Assembly: GCA_035633215.1 (NCBI GenBank)
Contig: DASQFI010000055.1
Span: forward strand, 57,018 to 121,017
Source: DASQFI01 sp035633215
GTDB taxonomy: Bacteria > Acidobacteriota > Vicinamibacteria > Vicinamibacterales > SCN-69-37
Reading direction: 5' to 3'
DNA length: 64,000 bases
Shown: positions 18,817-27,162 of the stretch, one piece after another
Layout of the letters: each line of letters opens with the position of its first letter
Position numbering within the stretch: position 1 is the stretch's first letter
Made by a program: the position numbers and the translations under genes
Notes under the pieces: model-generated
Told to the model about the DNA's origin: nothing
The model's input: only the letters and a program-made list of their open reading frames with translations
Database searches by the model: none

Positions 18817-19644
18817 ATGACTCGACACCTGTTCCTCGCTCTCCTGGCTGTCGGCATCGCCGCGCCCCTCGACGGTGCTCGGGGCGCCATGAGCGAGAGT
18901 CGAATGGCGCCAGCCGTCGCCCAGGATCGGACGATCGGCAAGACGATCACGACCGAATCCGGCTTCGTCTACAAGTTCACGCAGCTCGGCAGCGGACCGC
19001 AGCCTCAGACCGGCGACTTGATGGTGATTCACGGCATCGGGACTCTCGCGGACGGCAAGGAGTTCTGGAACACTCGAACCGATGGTTCGCCGTACGAGTA
19101 CACGCTGGGCGTGGACAGCGTCATTCGCGGCTTCTCGGAAGGCATGCGCTTCGTGCGCCAGGGCGATCGCATCATCATCACGATGAAGCCGGAGCTCGGA
19201 TACGCCGCCCGCGAGCGGACCGGCATCCCGGCGAATTCGACGCTGGTCTTCGATTACGAGATTCTCGCGGTCAAGCCGTTGTCGTTCGCGAAGCTCATGC
19301 GCGAAGCGATTGGGGCGGGCACGGTTGACGAGGCCATCGCGAAAGCGAAGGCGACGCCGAATCTGAAGGACTACTACGTCAGCGCGTCCAGCGTTCAGGC
19401 GGCTGCGAACGCGGCGAATCGTAAGGAACCGGGCACCAACGAAAGGGTGCTCGCGCTGGGACTCACGCTCCTGCCGGAGGCGTATCAGCTGCATCAGACC
19501 CTGGCCCGGCTTCAGGCCACACGCGGAGACAAACCTGCAGCCATCAAGAGTTACGAGACGGCGCTGAAGCTCAATCCGAAGAAGACGGCGGTTGAAATCC
19601 GCGACCACGAGACGGCCACGGCAGCGCTGGCGGCGCTGCGCTGA
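18817..19644 (+). CDS. Secreted FKBP-type peptidyl-prolyl isomerase with TPR-like tail
   Basis: A 275-residue protein starting at MTRHLFLALL with a signal peptide. The FKBP domain covers about residues 35-145 (TTESGFVYKFTQLGSGPQPQ, VIRGFSEGMRFVRQGDR, YAARERTGIPANSTLVFDYEI). A C-terminal helical part follows with a TPR-like motif (DKPAAIKSYETALKLNPKK). FKBPs speed cis-trans proline isomerisation during folding in the periplasm. The ATG at 18817 is chosen because the truncated copy at 28096 begins at the same codon. It may be read through from the sulfatase gene. Confidence 0.88.
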   Translation: MTRHLFLALLAVGIAAPLDGARGAMSESRMAPAVAQDRTIGKTITTESGFVYKFTQLGSGPQPQTGDLMVIHGIGTLADGKEFWNTRTDGSPYEYTLGVDSVIRGFSEGMRFVRQGDRIIITMKPELGYAARERTGIPANSTLVFDYEILAVKPLSFAKLMREAIGAGTVDEAIAKAKATPNLKDYYVSASSVQAAANAANRKEPGTNERVLALGLTLLPEAYQLHQTLARLQATRGDKPAAIKSYETALKLNPKKTAVEIRDHETATAALAALR

Positions 19645-19868
19645 TCACGCGACGGCAGCCTCGTGGCAGCGCGCGCCCGGCGAGCGAAACGCCGATGCGG
19701 CTTGCCCAAGAACGTCGTTCTTCGTCGACGTGTTTGCTTGCGTTCAGGATCAGACATGTCGCAGACGAGTGCCGAGTCGCGCCGTGTCATTCACAGCGGT
19801 GTCCGCGCCCGGCCGTGGTTCACCCGACTGGTTTTCGAGGAGGACACGGGACGACAGACGTGGATGCG

Positions 19869-20002
19869 GGGGAAGGGGCACGCGGCGTGTAGCAGGCTGC
19901 AGGCCGAATTTGCCGCAGCGCGCCTGATGGTCTGCTCAGCGGAAGGCGCGCGAGCGTGCGGCTGAGGCCAGCAGCGTGCTACACGCCGCGTGCCCCTTCC
20001 CC
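19869..20002. repeat. 134-bp inverted-repeat element with 26-bp arms
   Basis: Perfect 26-bp arms at 19869-19894 and 19977-20002 (outer end GGGGAAGGGGCACGCG) flank about 82 bp that fold further with imperfect pairing. It has no coding capacity and could form a long cruciform or RNA hairpin. It may be a palindromic repeat (REP/MITE-like) unit. It shares the inner string GTGTAGC and a nearby ctgc.ggccga with the element at 20709. Confidence 0.75.
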
Positions 20003-20136
20003 GGCGCCACTCGGTACTCGGACGGTGACGCCTGAGCCGCCGGCTCGAAGCGGAGATCGCTCGCGCACTTTTTTGGGCAAAGCCCGCCGATGCTTCCACG
20101 GTAGACTTGCCCGTTCGTTTCCCGCTGGAGGGGCTC

Positions 20137-20619
20137 ATGGCAGCAGGTACGCTCAGGCGACTCACGATGCTCGGCATGTTTCTGGTGTTGTTCGGATTCC
20201 AACCCCGCGCCCAAAGCAACGACCCGGTGGTCGGCACCTGGGTGCTCAATGTGGCCAAGTCGAAGTTCAGCCCGGGTCCGGCTCCGAAGAGCGAATCGCG
20301 CACGTATGCCGTGGCCGGCAACGAGATCAAGGCCACGTCGACGGGAGTCGACGCCGACGGCAAGGCCACCTCGGCGGCCTGGACCGTGGTGTACGACGGC
20401 AAGGAGCGGGCGTTGACCGGCGTCGATGACGCCGACATGCTGAGTCTCAAGCGCGTGGACGCGAATACGACCGAGTTCACGGAAACGAAGGCCGGCAAGG
20501 TTGTGCTCACCGGCACACGCACGGTCTCCAAGGACGGCAAGACGCTCACCATTTCGACCAAGGGCACCAACGCCAAGGGCCAGAAGGTCGACAACGTCAC
20601 GGTGTACGACAGAAAGTAG
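20137..20619 (+). CDS. Small secreted protein, family of three paralogs (copy 1)
   Basis: A 160-residue protein with a signal peptide (MLGMFLVLFGFQPRAQS). The mature part is all-beta in character and begins VGTWVLNVAKSKFSPGPAP. Two paralogs lie at 21745 and 22395 on the other strand and share GTW..N.AKS.(F/Y)SPGP, a central Asp/Gly/Lys-rich part and an ending in which a GQK is followed about four residues later by a valine. I do not know a function; a lipocalin-like barrel is a reasonable guess. A weak match to the 17-bp palindrome (ACTTTTTTGGGCAAAGC, 20067-20083) lies upstream. Confidence 0.75.
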   Translation: MAAGTLRRLTMLGMFLVLFGFQPRAQSNDPVVGTWVLNVAKSKFSPGPAPKSESRTYAVAGNEIKATSTGVDADGKATSAAWTVVYDGKERALTGVDDADMLSLKRVDANTTEFTETKAGKVVLTGTRTVSKDGKTLTISTKGTNAKGQKVDNVTVYDRK

Positions 20620-20640
20620 CAAGGCACGTCACGCTGGCTC

Positions 20641-20671
20641 GCCCGCGCGTTCGGTAATCGAGCGCGCGGGC
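20641..20671 (+). terminator. GC-rich hairpin after the small secreted protein
   Basis: GCCCGCGCG at 20641-20649 pairs with 20663-20671, 21 bp after the stop codon, and is followed by a weak pyrimidine run (CTTCTTC). A plausible intrinsic terminator. Confidence 0.55.
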
Positions 20672-20708
20672 GCTACTTCTTCACCGGTGCGTCAGCGTCG
20701 CGCGGACG

Positions 20709-20852
20709 CTACAGCGTTTTCGAGATCGGTGTAGCGGTTCCTGCGGCCGACCTTTGCGAGCGCCGCGAGGCAGGCCCAATCCCGCTGCCTTGCGGCAAGC
20801 GGCGAGCGGGAGGGCGCAGGAATCCGCTACACCGATCTCGAAAACGGTCTAG
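20709..20852. repeat. About 140-bp inverted-repeat element abutting the PIN-toxin stop
   Basis: Perfect 23-bp arms at 20715-20737 and 20824-20846 (CGTTTTCGAGATCGG...). The outer ends read CTACAGCGTTTTCG and, inverted, CTAGACCGTTTTCG. The right end supplies the stop codon region of the toxin gene. The ends resemble those of the 26892 and 35874 repeats (AGCCGTTNTC). Likely a non-autonomous miniature element or REP-like sequence. Confidence 0.75.
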
Positions 20853-21268
20853 GCGGTCCAGGGATCGACGACGGGGACGTCGAGGCCCTCGAAATGTTTC
20901 GTGTTGCGCGTGGCGATCGTCGCGTGGCGCGCCTGCGCAATTCCGGCAATCAAGGTGTCGCGAAGGTCGGCGGTTCGCCCAGCGACCTTCCGATCTGCAG
21001 CGAGACGAGCGGCAGCGGCCGCAGCGGCCCTGTCGAAGTCCAGGACCCGGTTCTCGAGATCCTCTTCGAGGACTTTCTCGAAGGCGGCCTCGAGTCCGAT
21101 CCGCTTTCGGCCTCGCGGCAGCACGGCCAAGCCGAATCGGACTTCGAATACGGTGACGCTCGTGACCCACAGCGAATCGGCCGGCTGACCGTCCAACCAG
21201 CTCACGACCGCCGCATCAGGATTGGTCCGCATGAGCGCGGACAACACGTTGGTATCGAGAATGATCAC
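20849..21268 (-). CDS. PIN-domain toxin (VapC/FitB-like)
   Basis: A 139-residue PIN-domain ribonuclease starting at GTG 21268 (VIILDTNVLSALMR). The acidic metal-binding residues of the family are visible: Asp in LDTNV, Glu in VFEVRFG, and Asp in LRDTLIAGIAQ near residue 105, with a last polar position in ATRNTKHFE. FitB/VapC toxins cut RNA (often tRNA) when the antitoxin is lost. The start overlaps the antitoxin stop (GTGA). The stop lies in the end of an inverted-repeat element, so the last residues (VPVVDPWTA) may have been set by the insertion. Confidence 0.9.
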   Translation of the reverse strand: MIILDTNVLSALMRTNPDAAVVSWLDGQPADSLWVTSVTVFEVRFGLAVLPRGRKRIGLEAAFEKVLEEDLENRVLDFDRAAAAAAARLAADRKVAGRTADLRDTLIAGIAQARHATIATRNTKHFEGLDVPVVDPWTA

Positions 21269-21513
21269 GAGTCGAAGTCGGCCGAGCTGGCCACGCGGCC
21301 ACGCCATTCCGGCAGGTCCGACGTGAGCCCCGCCCGCTCGAAGCGACGGGCGATGCGAGATCCGAGCTTGCGGACCTTCGCCGGCCCGTCCTGCACGGCA
21401 CTCCGCAGGATGTGGCGCACTTCGTCCTCCATGCTGCGCGCGTGCCGTTTCGCCCGCTTCTTCAACTTGTCCACGACGTCGTCCTCGAGGTGTCGGACCA
21501 CGAACTGCGCCAC
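21265..21513 (-). CDS. FitA-like ribbon-helix-helix antitoxin
   Basis: An 82-residue antitoxin. The N-terminal half is an Arc/MetJ ribbon-helix-helix domain of the FitA/StbC type (FVVRHLEDDVVDKLKKRAKR, then SMEDEVRHILRSAV); the C-terminal part (GLTSDLPEWRG) should wrap the toxin. The start is GTG 21513 behind GGGGGTGG. It is the first gene of the pair, overlapping the toxin by 4 bp. Dimers would bind the upstream palindrome at 21532-21551 and autoregulate the operon, as in FitAB. Confidence 0.9.
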   Translation of the reverse strand: MAQFVVRHLEDDVVDKLKKRAKRHARSMEDEVRHILRSAVQDGPAKVRKLGSRIARRFERAGLTSDLPEWRGRVASSADFDS

Positions 21514-21531
21514 TCAACCACCCCCACGGCC

Positions 21532-21551
21532 AACGATATCACGATATCGTT
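21532..21551. promoter_or_regulatory. Operator-like palindrome of the FitAB pair
   Basis: AACGATATCACGATATCGTT has perfect 9-bp arms around a 2-bp centre, 19 bp before the antitoxin start. The GATATC repeats look like paired ribbon-helix-helix half sites. Very likely the autoregulatory operator. Confidence 0.75.
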
Positions 21552-21653
21552 CACCGGCATAGCCCGACCTCGTCCGGTCTACTTCTTCGGCATCCACTGC
21601 TGAAGCCCGTGAGTCGCGCTCCCGGTTCGAGAGGCATGTCTACCGCACGCCGT

Positions 21654-21703
21654 TCAGCAACACGAGACGATTTCATACGGGCCCAGGCGCGTGCCCGGCG
21701 CAT
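21654..21703 (-). pseudogene. Kinase 5-prime stub 1
   Basis: The minus strand reads NAPGTRLGPYEIVSCC then stop. APGTRLGPYEIVS is the characteristic first block of the giant Ser/Thr kinases in this genome (compare PGTRLGAYEIVSLLG at 26863). The initiator region is out of frame and nothing of the kinase domain follows. Confidence 0.6.
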
Positions 21704-21744
21704 TAACCCTCCGCGTCCCGGCATCTGCGGGAGGAGCGTGTCCC

Positions 21745-22227
21745 CTATTTCTTCTCGTAAACGCCGACGGTACTGATCTTCTGACCTTGGGCGTTTGTTC
21801 CGCTGGCCTTAACCGTTCGCGTCTTTCCGTCCTTTGAGATAACGCTCGTCGCCGTCTGCACGACCTTTCCACCGCGCTTGCGGGTGAACTCGAGCGTCTG
21901 GCTATCGACACGGCGAACAGCCACTGCGTCCCAGTCAGGGTTGCCAGTGACGGGATAGTCCTTTCCATCAAACGCTGCCGTGAAGTCCGTCGCCGTGGGT
22001 TTTCCATCGGCGGCCGTGCCCTTCGTCGCGACCTTGACGCTCTTGCTATCGACGGTATAGACCGAGGTCTGTTCCTTCGGCGGCGGGCCTGGTGAGTATG
22101 TCGATTTCGCGACATTCAACACCCACGTGCCCGAATGCGGGTCAGCCTGCGCGACGGCGGTCGCAGGTATCGCGGTCATGGCAATGGCCGCGGCTGCAGC
22201 GACGACGATGCTCTGCGCGATCTTCAT
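21745..22227 (-). CDS. Small secreted protein, family of three paralogs (copy 2)
   Basis: A 160-residue protein starting at ATG 22227 behind AGGGGTG. The signal peptide is MKIAQSIVVAAAAAIAMTAI; the mature part begins SGTWVLNVAKSTYSPGPPP and ends GQKISTVGVYEKK. It is closest to the copy at 20137 in length and endings. The two genes point toward each other with the toxin-antitoxin pair and repeats between them, which suggests that these were inserted or rearranged within an older paralog cluster. Function unknown; probably a periplasmic beta-barrel protein. Confidence 0.75.
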   Translation of the reverse strand: MKIAQSIVVAAAAAIAMTAIPATAVAQADPHSGTWVLNVAKSTYSPGPPPKEQTSVYTVDSKSVKVATKGTAADGKPTATDFTAAFDGKDYPVTGNPDWDAVAVRRVDSQTLEFTRKRGGKVVQTATSVISKDGKTRTVKASGTNAQGQKISTVGVYEKK

Positions 22228-22394
22228 TGAAATCACCCCTGAGCGATGACGATGTGGCCGGTGACGATGCGGTCGCCGCTGCATGAACGGCGAGCTACGG
22301 ATGTGGCGCCGCGACTATATCGCGGATAAAACCGGAAGCGAAAGAGAATGACTCGAAATCCTGAGCAAATCCCTCCGGCGTCCGCGCGAGTTGG

Positions 22395-22880
22395 CTACTG
22401 CTTGTCGGCGACGATGACGTTGTTGACCTTCTGGCCTTCCGCGTTCGTCCCCGTCTGCGTCGCGGTCATCGTCTTGCCGTCGGCCGAGATCGTGATCCTG
22501 GTCGTGATGGTCGGCTTGCCCTCGACCTTGCCGGTGGCCTCGTACGTTCTGGCATCGATGCGTTTGATGGCCGTGGTGGTGTTCGGCAGCGGGGCGCCCT
22601 TGACCGGAACGTCCTTGCCATCGAACTTCGCGTCCGACTCGGTGTGGACCGGCTTGCCTTCCGCGTCGGTCAAGTCGATGGTCGTCTTGATACCGCCGGC
22701 CGTTGCCTCGATTTTGACCGTCGCCGTCGCCGTGGGCGTCGGGCCGGGACTAAAGGTCGACTTGGCCAGATTGACCTTCCACGTTCCAATCCAAGGATCC
22801 GGCGATTGGGCGCCGGCGGCGGACGCGGCGGCCAACAGTGTCGCCACGACGATCGAGCCCAGGGCAGTTTGCTTCTGCAC
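22395..22880 (-). CDS. Small secreted protein, family of three paralogs (copy 3)
   Basis: A 161-residue protein. GTG 22880 is preferred as the start because GGAGG lies 8 bp upstream and it gives a clean signal peptide (LGSIVVATLLAAASAAGAQ). The mature part starts IGTWKVNLAKSTFSPGPTP and ends GQKVNNVIVADKQ. It is the most diverged of the three paralogs. It lies on the same strand as copy 2 with 167 bp between them. No enzymatic motif is visible. Confidence 0.75.
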   Translation of the reverse strand: MQKQTALGSIVVATLLAAASAAGAQSPDPWIGTWKVNLAKSTFSPGPTPTATATVKIEATAGGIKTTIDLTDAEGKPVHTESDAKFDGKDVPVKGAPLPNTTTAIKRIDARTYEATGKVEGKPTITTRITISADGKTMTATQTGTNAEGQKVNNVIVADKQ

Positions 22881-22953
22881 AGACACCTCCGCGGCCGATT
22901 CTAGCGCGGTTTCGGTTCCCATGTAGTGACGAGCCGTGACGGCCGGATCGGGT

Positions 22954-24168
22954 CTACAGGGTTTCAGCCCTCGTCAGCGCCGCGAGCACTTCCCGATACA
23001 GATACTTCGCGCCCTCGACGCCGTTGAGAGGTCCGGCTTCGTACTCCAGCGCGAAGGTGCCCTTGAAGCCGGCCGCCATCATGATCCGCACGGACCGCTG
23101 CACGTCGTTGGCGTCGCCCCACCGGTCCCAATACTTCGCGTGGACGTTCGAGCTGGTGTACGGCGCGAGTGCCTTCAGTCCGCTGAAGAGCATGTGTTCG
23201 TGTTCCCAGTTGCCGAAGTCGGGGGTCGCGCCGCAGTAGGGATGGTTCACCGCGTCGATCATGATCCGGATGTTCATGGGATCGGCCGCCAGGCCCCAGT
23301 GGTTCTCGAACGTGACTTTGACGCCGTACTGACCGCCGAAGTCCGCCATCTCTTTATAAGACTCGATCGCCGCGTTGAGGAGCGGCACGATCTCGAGGTT
23401 GCGCGGGTAGCCGTCGCCGCTGCGCGGAATGGCGTTCGGCCGGATCGATGGCCCGAGTGCCTGCGGCGAATTCATCCGCATGGAGACGGGCGCGAGCACC
23501 GCGCACCCCTCGATCCAGCGTTTGGCCATCGCCACACCGGCCTTCCTCCGGGCGTCCGCCTCGGGCGACCCGAAATCGGCGAGGCCAAACGGCGCGTTGT
23601 TCGAAATGTGCTGCACCTTCGTGCCGGTCTTGACCAGCGTGTTCGCCAGCGCGTCGAGCCACTTCCGGCCGGCGGCGCTCAACGGATCGAAGCCGCTGCC
23701 CTGCGGGCTGCCCGGCGCGAAGTACATCGCGGCGTCGACCATGTCGCCGAAGAACCCCGAGTAGATGTCCATGCGCGTGAGCCCGGGGAAGTGATCCTTC
23801 ATCCACTGCGGATACTCGAGCAGGGTGATCTCGCCGTACCGCTGCTTCATCTGCGCGGTGGTCGTCTGATCGCGATTGGCCGGGATGGCCGGAATCGCGA
23901 CGCCCGGCGGCGCCTGCGCGCCCTCGGGACCACCGGCCCGGCCGCCTGCGCCAACGCCGCGATTGGGATTCTGCCGCGTCTTGAAGAGCGATCGAATCGG
24001 CCACGTGCATCCCGCGATCCGCTCGAAGCGTGCCTTCTCGGCCAGGCTCTGCGCGAGCGCCCGTTCACGCGGCGTCAACATCGCGCCGGCCGTCGTCAGG
24101 CCGGCCGCGGCCGCTTGCAGGAATCTGCGCCGATCGACGTTGCGTGAGTCTCCCAAGCTGTCGCTCAT
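22954..24168 (-). CDS. Tat-exported sugar-phosphate isomerase/epimerase-like protein
   Basis: A 404-residue protein with a twin-arginine signal (DRRRFLQAAAAGLTTAGA). The rest resembles the xylose-isomerase-like TIM barrel of the AP-endonuclease-2 fold: metal-site candidates are Glu in VTFENHWGLA, Asp/His in IDAVNHPYCGATPDFGN, His in SNVHAKYWD and the C-terminal Glu in FALEYEAGP. These exported barrels are common near carbohydrate genes, but the substrate is unknown here. A Gly/Ala/Pro-rich insertion lies near residue 75. Only 22 bp separate its start from the stop of the upstream kinase gene, so it may be co-transcribed with it. Confidence 0.85.
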   Translation of the reverse strand: MSDSLGDSRNVDRRRFLQAAAAGLTTAGAMLTPRERALAQSLAEKARFERIAGCTWPIRSLFKTRQNPNRGVGAGGRAGGPEGAQAPPGVAIPAIPANRDQTTTAQMKQRYGEITLLEYPQWMKDHFPGLTRMDIYSGFFGDMVDAAMYFAPGSPQGSGFDPLSAAGRKWLDALANTLVKTGTKVQHISNNAPFGLADFGSPEADARRKAGVAMAKRWIEGCAVLAPVSMRMNSPQALGPSIRPNAIPRSGDGYPRNLEIVPLLNAAIESYKEMADFGGQYGVKVTFENHWGLAADPMNIRIMIDAVNHPYCGATPDFGNWEHEHMLFSGLKALAPYTSSNVHAKYWDRWGDANDVQRSVRIMMAAGFKGTFALEYEAGPLNGVEGAKYLYREVLAALTRAETL

Positions 24169-24190
24169 AGATCGGTACCGAGCCAGGCCA

Positions 24191-26863
24191 TCACTTCAAG
24201 CCCCTGAGAAGGACGATGTCGTTGGTCTCCGTCGTTCGGGTGATGGCCAGGCGCTTGTCGTCCCTGGACCACGCGAAGAACCCGATTGGACGGCGGTCAG
24301 CGGAGCGCGTGAGCTGACGCGGTGGGCCGCCGCCAAGTGGCTGCACCCAGATGTTTCCTTCCCTTGGGTACGCGACACCGCGCCCGTCAGGAGTCCAAGA
24401 GAGCGGTCCGCGGAATGGTGCGGAACCGATGGTTCGCCGCGACGCACACTCGGGAAGAGCGCAGACGATGAGCGATGCCCGGCTGTCGGCGAATGCCATC
24501 GATCCGCCGTCAGGCGACACCGACGCGCTGCCGCCGTCGGCGAGCTTCGTGGGTGTGCCACCGCCGATCGGCACCATCCAGATTGATACGGTGCCCCCGA
24601 CGATCGAAATGTAAATCACCGAACGATCGTCGGGCGTGACCACCACCTGCTCCGCCGTGACCGAGGGCACCAGCTTGGCAACCCGGCGACCATTCGCTTC
24701 CGCCGTCCACAGGTCGAGGAAGCTATCGGTTGACGACGAGACGAACACGATCGTGCGCCCGTCGCTGGTGACTCCGGGCGTGAGCGCGTCGAGCACGACC
24801 TCTTCCGACGTATCCTGGCCCGGCGTCACTCGCAGGATGGCTGGCCGGCCGCTGACGACCGTCCCGTACAACAATTGATGACCGGACCATGCGACATCCG
24901 CGAGGCGCTCCCCCCGGATGGGCGCGCGCCGCACGACCTCAGTTCCCGTTGCGCCGCCGCCGTCGCCAACCCACACGTCCATGCGCACATCGCGCCGAGC
25001 AGTGACGAGCCAACTGCCGTCCCCGCTCAGGCTGGCGCCGACGTAATCGTTGGGATCGTTGGTAAGGCGCGCCAGAGGACCGGCCGGATACGGAAGCCGA
25101 AACAGCTGGTTCGGGCCCACCAATTGCGACGGCTGGTTGAGCACGAGCGACTCGCCGTTGAGCCAACTGAGCCCCCACCTGATGCCGCTTGGCACGGCGA
25201 CGGCGCTAGCGGACCCGTTCTCGCTGTCCACGAAGATCACGCGGCCGCCGCCGCTAAGCGTCGAGGCGGCGACCGCGATCAGCCGGCCGTCCGGCGACCA
25301 GGCGGGAGCGAAGCTGGGACGCCACGGCGCCTCCAGTGAAATCCACGGTTCGGCTGGGACATCGCTGGCGAGCTGGCGCTCTTGCCCACCGTCGGCGGCA
25401 GCCACCATGAGTTGTGACGAGAGCGTGGGGTTGAACCGCGTGCGGAGGTAGGCGATATGACGCCCATCTGGCGCCCACGAAATGGGACTAGCGACATCGG
25501 CGACAAACAGCCTGGGCGTGCCGCCGAGGAAGGGCACGCGCCACACCTCCGCCGGCGCGCCGGTTGCTCGGCGCACGAAATCGATCGAGGTGCCATCGGG
25601 CGTGAAGGTCGCACCCAGGAGCGTCACCCCCGGTTGTGGAGGCACGATCTGCACGTTGCTCGTGGTCGTCGTCTGGCGAAGCCAGAGGCTGTAGTCGTTG
25701 GCGTCGTGCTGCACGTACGCCACGTATCGCCCGTCGGGTGAGATGGTCGGCCGCTCCGCAGTGCCACTCGTAGTCAACTGCGTGACTTGGAAATCCGCCA
25801 GCGACAGGCCCGTGGAGCGCGGCTGCGGCGCCGCCGGTGTGGCGTCGTGACTCAAGGTCCACACCACGAGGGCGGCCGCGCCGAGAAGCAGCGCGCCGGC
25901 GGCCACGGCGAGCTTGCGGGAGCGGTTCCTGACGACCATGGTCCGGCCGGCAGTTGGCACCGAGGTCAGCTCGCCTGAGTCGAGTAATGCCTTCAGATCC
26001 TCGAGATCATTCCGCAGGTCCCTGGCATCCTGATACCGGCGCTCCGGATCCTTGGCAAGCGCGCGGCGGACGATCCGCTCAAAATCGCGCGGAAGGGCCG
26101 CGTTGATCTCGGTCACGGGTCTGGGTGTGTCTCGCAGGATCGAGGAGAGAATCGACAGGTCCGTGTCACCCGAGAACGGGCGTTGCCCGGTCGCCATCTC
26201 ATAGAGCACCACGCCGAGCGAAAAAAGATCCGATCGTGAGTCCACCGCTCGCCCTTCGGCCTGTTCGGGCGACATATACGCGACGGTGCCGAGAATGACT
26301 CCCGGCTGGGTCCGTGCGGGCGAGGTGATTGTCAGCGAATTCCCTGTACCGGACTCGCTACTTCTCACTCCCGGTTCGATCGCCTTCGCCAGCCCGAAGT
26401 CGAGCACCTTGATGCGACCCGCCTGGGCGCCTTCGCCGAGCATGATGTTCGCCGGCTTGAGGTCGCGGTGTGTGATGCCGTTCTGGTGCGCGGCGGCCAT
26501 GGCATCGGCGATCGCGATGCCGATGGTCAGCACGCGCGCGAGCGGCAGACCGCCGGGCTGCAACGCGTCGGCCAGCGACCGTCCGCTCACAAGCTCCATC
26601 GTGAGGAACAGGGTCGAGTCCGCGTCCTCCACCGAATGGATGGTGACGATGTGAGGGTGGTTCAGGGCCGCGACGGAGAGCGCCTCACGCCTGAACCGCT
26701 CGCGCCGCGCGGGGTCGGCGGCCGCAATGTCGGGCAGAACCTTCAGAGCAATCTCGCGCTGGAGCCGCGGATCGCGGGCGCGATAGACCTCCCCCATCCC
26801 GCCCACGCCGAGCAGCGACACGATCTCATACGCACCGAGCCGGGTCCCCGGGCCGAGCGGCAT
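24191..26863 (-). CDS. Transmembrane Ser/Thr protein kinase with TolB-like propeller
   Basis: An 890-residue kinase. PGTRLGAYEIVSLLGVGG opens the domain (about residues 5-275), with IALKVLPDI, HRDLKPANIM, DFGLAK and MSPEQAEGR all intact. Juxtamembrane residues to about 320 precede a helix (VAAGALLLGAAALVVWTL). Then comes a long periplasmic propeller of PD40 repeats (ISPDGRYVAYVQ, WSPDGRLIAVAAS, WSRDDKRLAITRT). ATG 26863 is chosen because it matches the usual family start; a GTG 18 bp upstream is possible. Two orphan kinase 5-prime ends lie just upstream in the same direction. No sigma factor is adjacent. Confidence 0.9.
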   Translation of the reverse strand: MPLGPGTRLGAYEIVSLLGVGGMGEVYRARDPRLQREIALKVLPDIAAADPARRERFRREALSVAALNHPHIVTIHSVEDADSTLFLTMELVSGRSLADALQPGGLPLARVLTIGIAIADAMAAAHQNGITHRDLKPANIMLGEGAQAGRIKVLDFGLAKAIEPGVRSSESGTGNSLTITSPARTQPGVILGTVAYMSPEQAEGRAVDSRSDLFSLGVVLYEMATGQRPFSGDTDLSILSSILRDTPRPVTEINAALPRDFERIVRRALAKDPERRYQDARDLRNDLEDLKALLDSGELTSVPTAGRTMVVRNRSRKLAVAAGALLLGAAALVVWTLSHDATPAAPQPRSTGLSLADFQVTQLTTSGTAERPTISPDGRYVAYVQHDANDYSLWLRQTTTTSNVQIVPPQPGVTLLGATFTPDGTSIDFVRRATGAPAEVWRVPFLGGTPRLFVADVASPISWAPDGRHIAYLRTRFNPTLSSQLMVAAADGGQERQLASDVPAEPWISLEAPWRPSFAPAWSPDGRLIAVAASTLSGGGRVIFVDSENGSASAVAVPSGIRWGLSWLNGESLVLNQPSQLVGPNQLFRLPYPAGPLARLTNDPNDYVGASLSGDGSWLVTARRDVRMDVWVGDGGGATGTEVVRRAPIRGERLADVAWSGHQLLYGTVVSGRPAILRVTPGQDTSEEVVLDALTPGVTSDGRTIVFVSSSTDSFLDLWTAEANGRRVAKLVPSVTAEQVVVTPDDRSVIYISIVGGTVSIWMVPIGGGTPTKLADGGSASVSPDGGSMAFADSRASLIVCALPECASRRTIGSAPFRGPLSWTPDGRGVAYPREGNIWVQPLGGGPPRQLTRSADRRPIGFFAWSRDDKRLAITRTTETNDIVLLRGLK

Positions 26864-26891
26864 CGGGCTAGATTCTGGCACGGAGCCCAGG

Positions 26892-26997
26892 CTAGAGCCG
26901 TTCTCATTTCCTCGTAGAGCAAAACCGACAAGTATCGCGAGACATTCGGCCCAATTCCGGCAACCAGCTCGCTACAGGAGAATGAGAACGGCTCTAG
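26892..26997. repeat. 106-bp inverted-repeat element with 17-bp arms
   Basis: CTAGAGCCGTTCTCATT at 26892-26908 is repeated inverted at 26981-26997, with partial pairing continuing inward (CCTCGTAG with CTACAGGAG). It sits 28 bp before the kinase start, between that start and an orphan kinase stub. The ends resemble the element at 20709 and the dyad at 35874. Confidence 0.7.
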
Positions 26998-27077
26998 TGG
27001 CTGACCGCGCCGCTGGAGGCAAAGGTCGCGGCGAGGATCTCATAGGGACCCAGGCGCGTCCCTGGGCTGAGAGCCAT
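26994..27077 (-). pseudogene. Kinase 5-prime stub 2
   Basis: ATG 27077 starts a reading of 27 codons beginning MALSPGTRLGPYEILAA, then diverging (TFASSGAVSH) and stopping at the edge of the inverted repeat. This is the standard start of the local Ser/Thr kinases without any kinase domain. Confidence 0.7.
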
Positions 27078-27162
27078 ACGAAGTAAGCGGCTTGACAAAC
27101 GGTGGGGAATCCACCCCCATGCGCTGCCTCGCCTCGGCTCGCAGACTCGCTCGGCTCGGCGA

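Noticed and set aside
20067..20083. ACTTTTTTGGGCAAAGC as a sixth copy of the 17-bp palindrome
   Set aside because: The outer arms fit, but two core positions break the consensus and it lies 54 bp from the start; it is kept only as a weak candidate.
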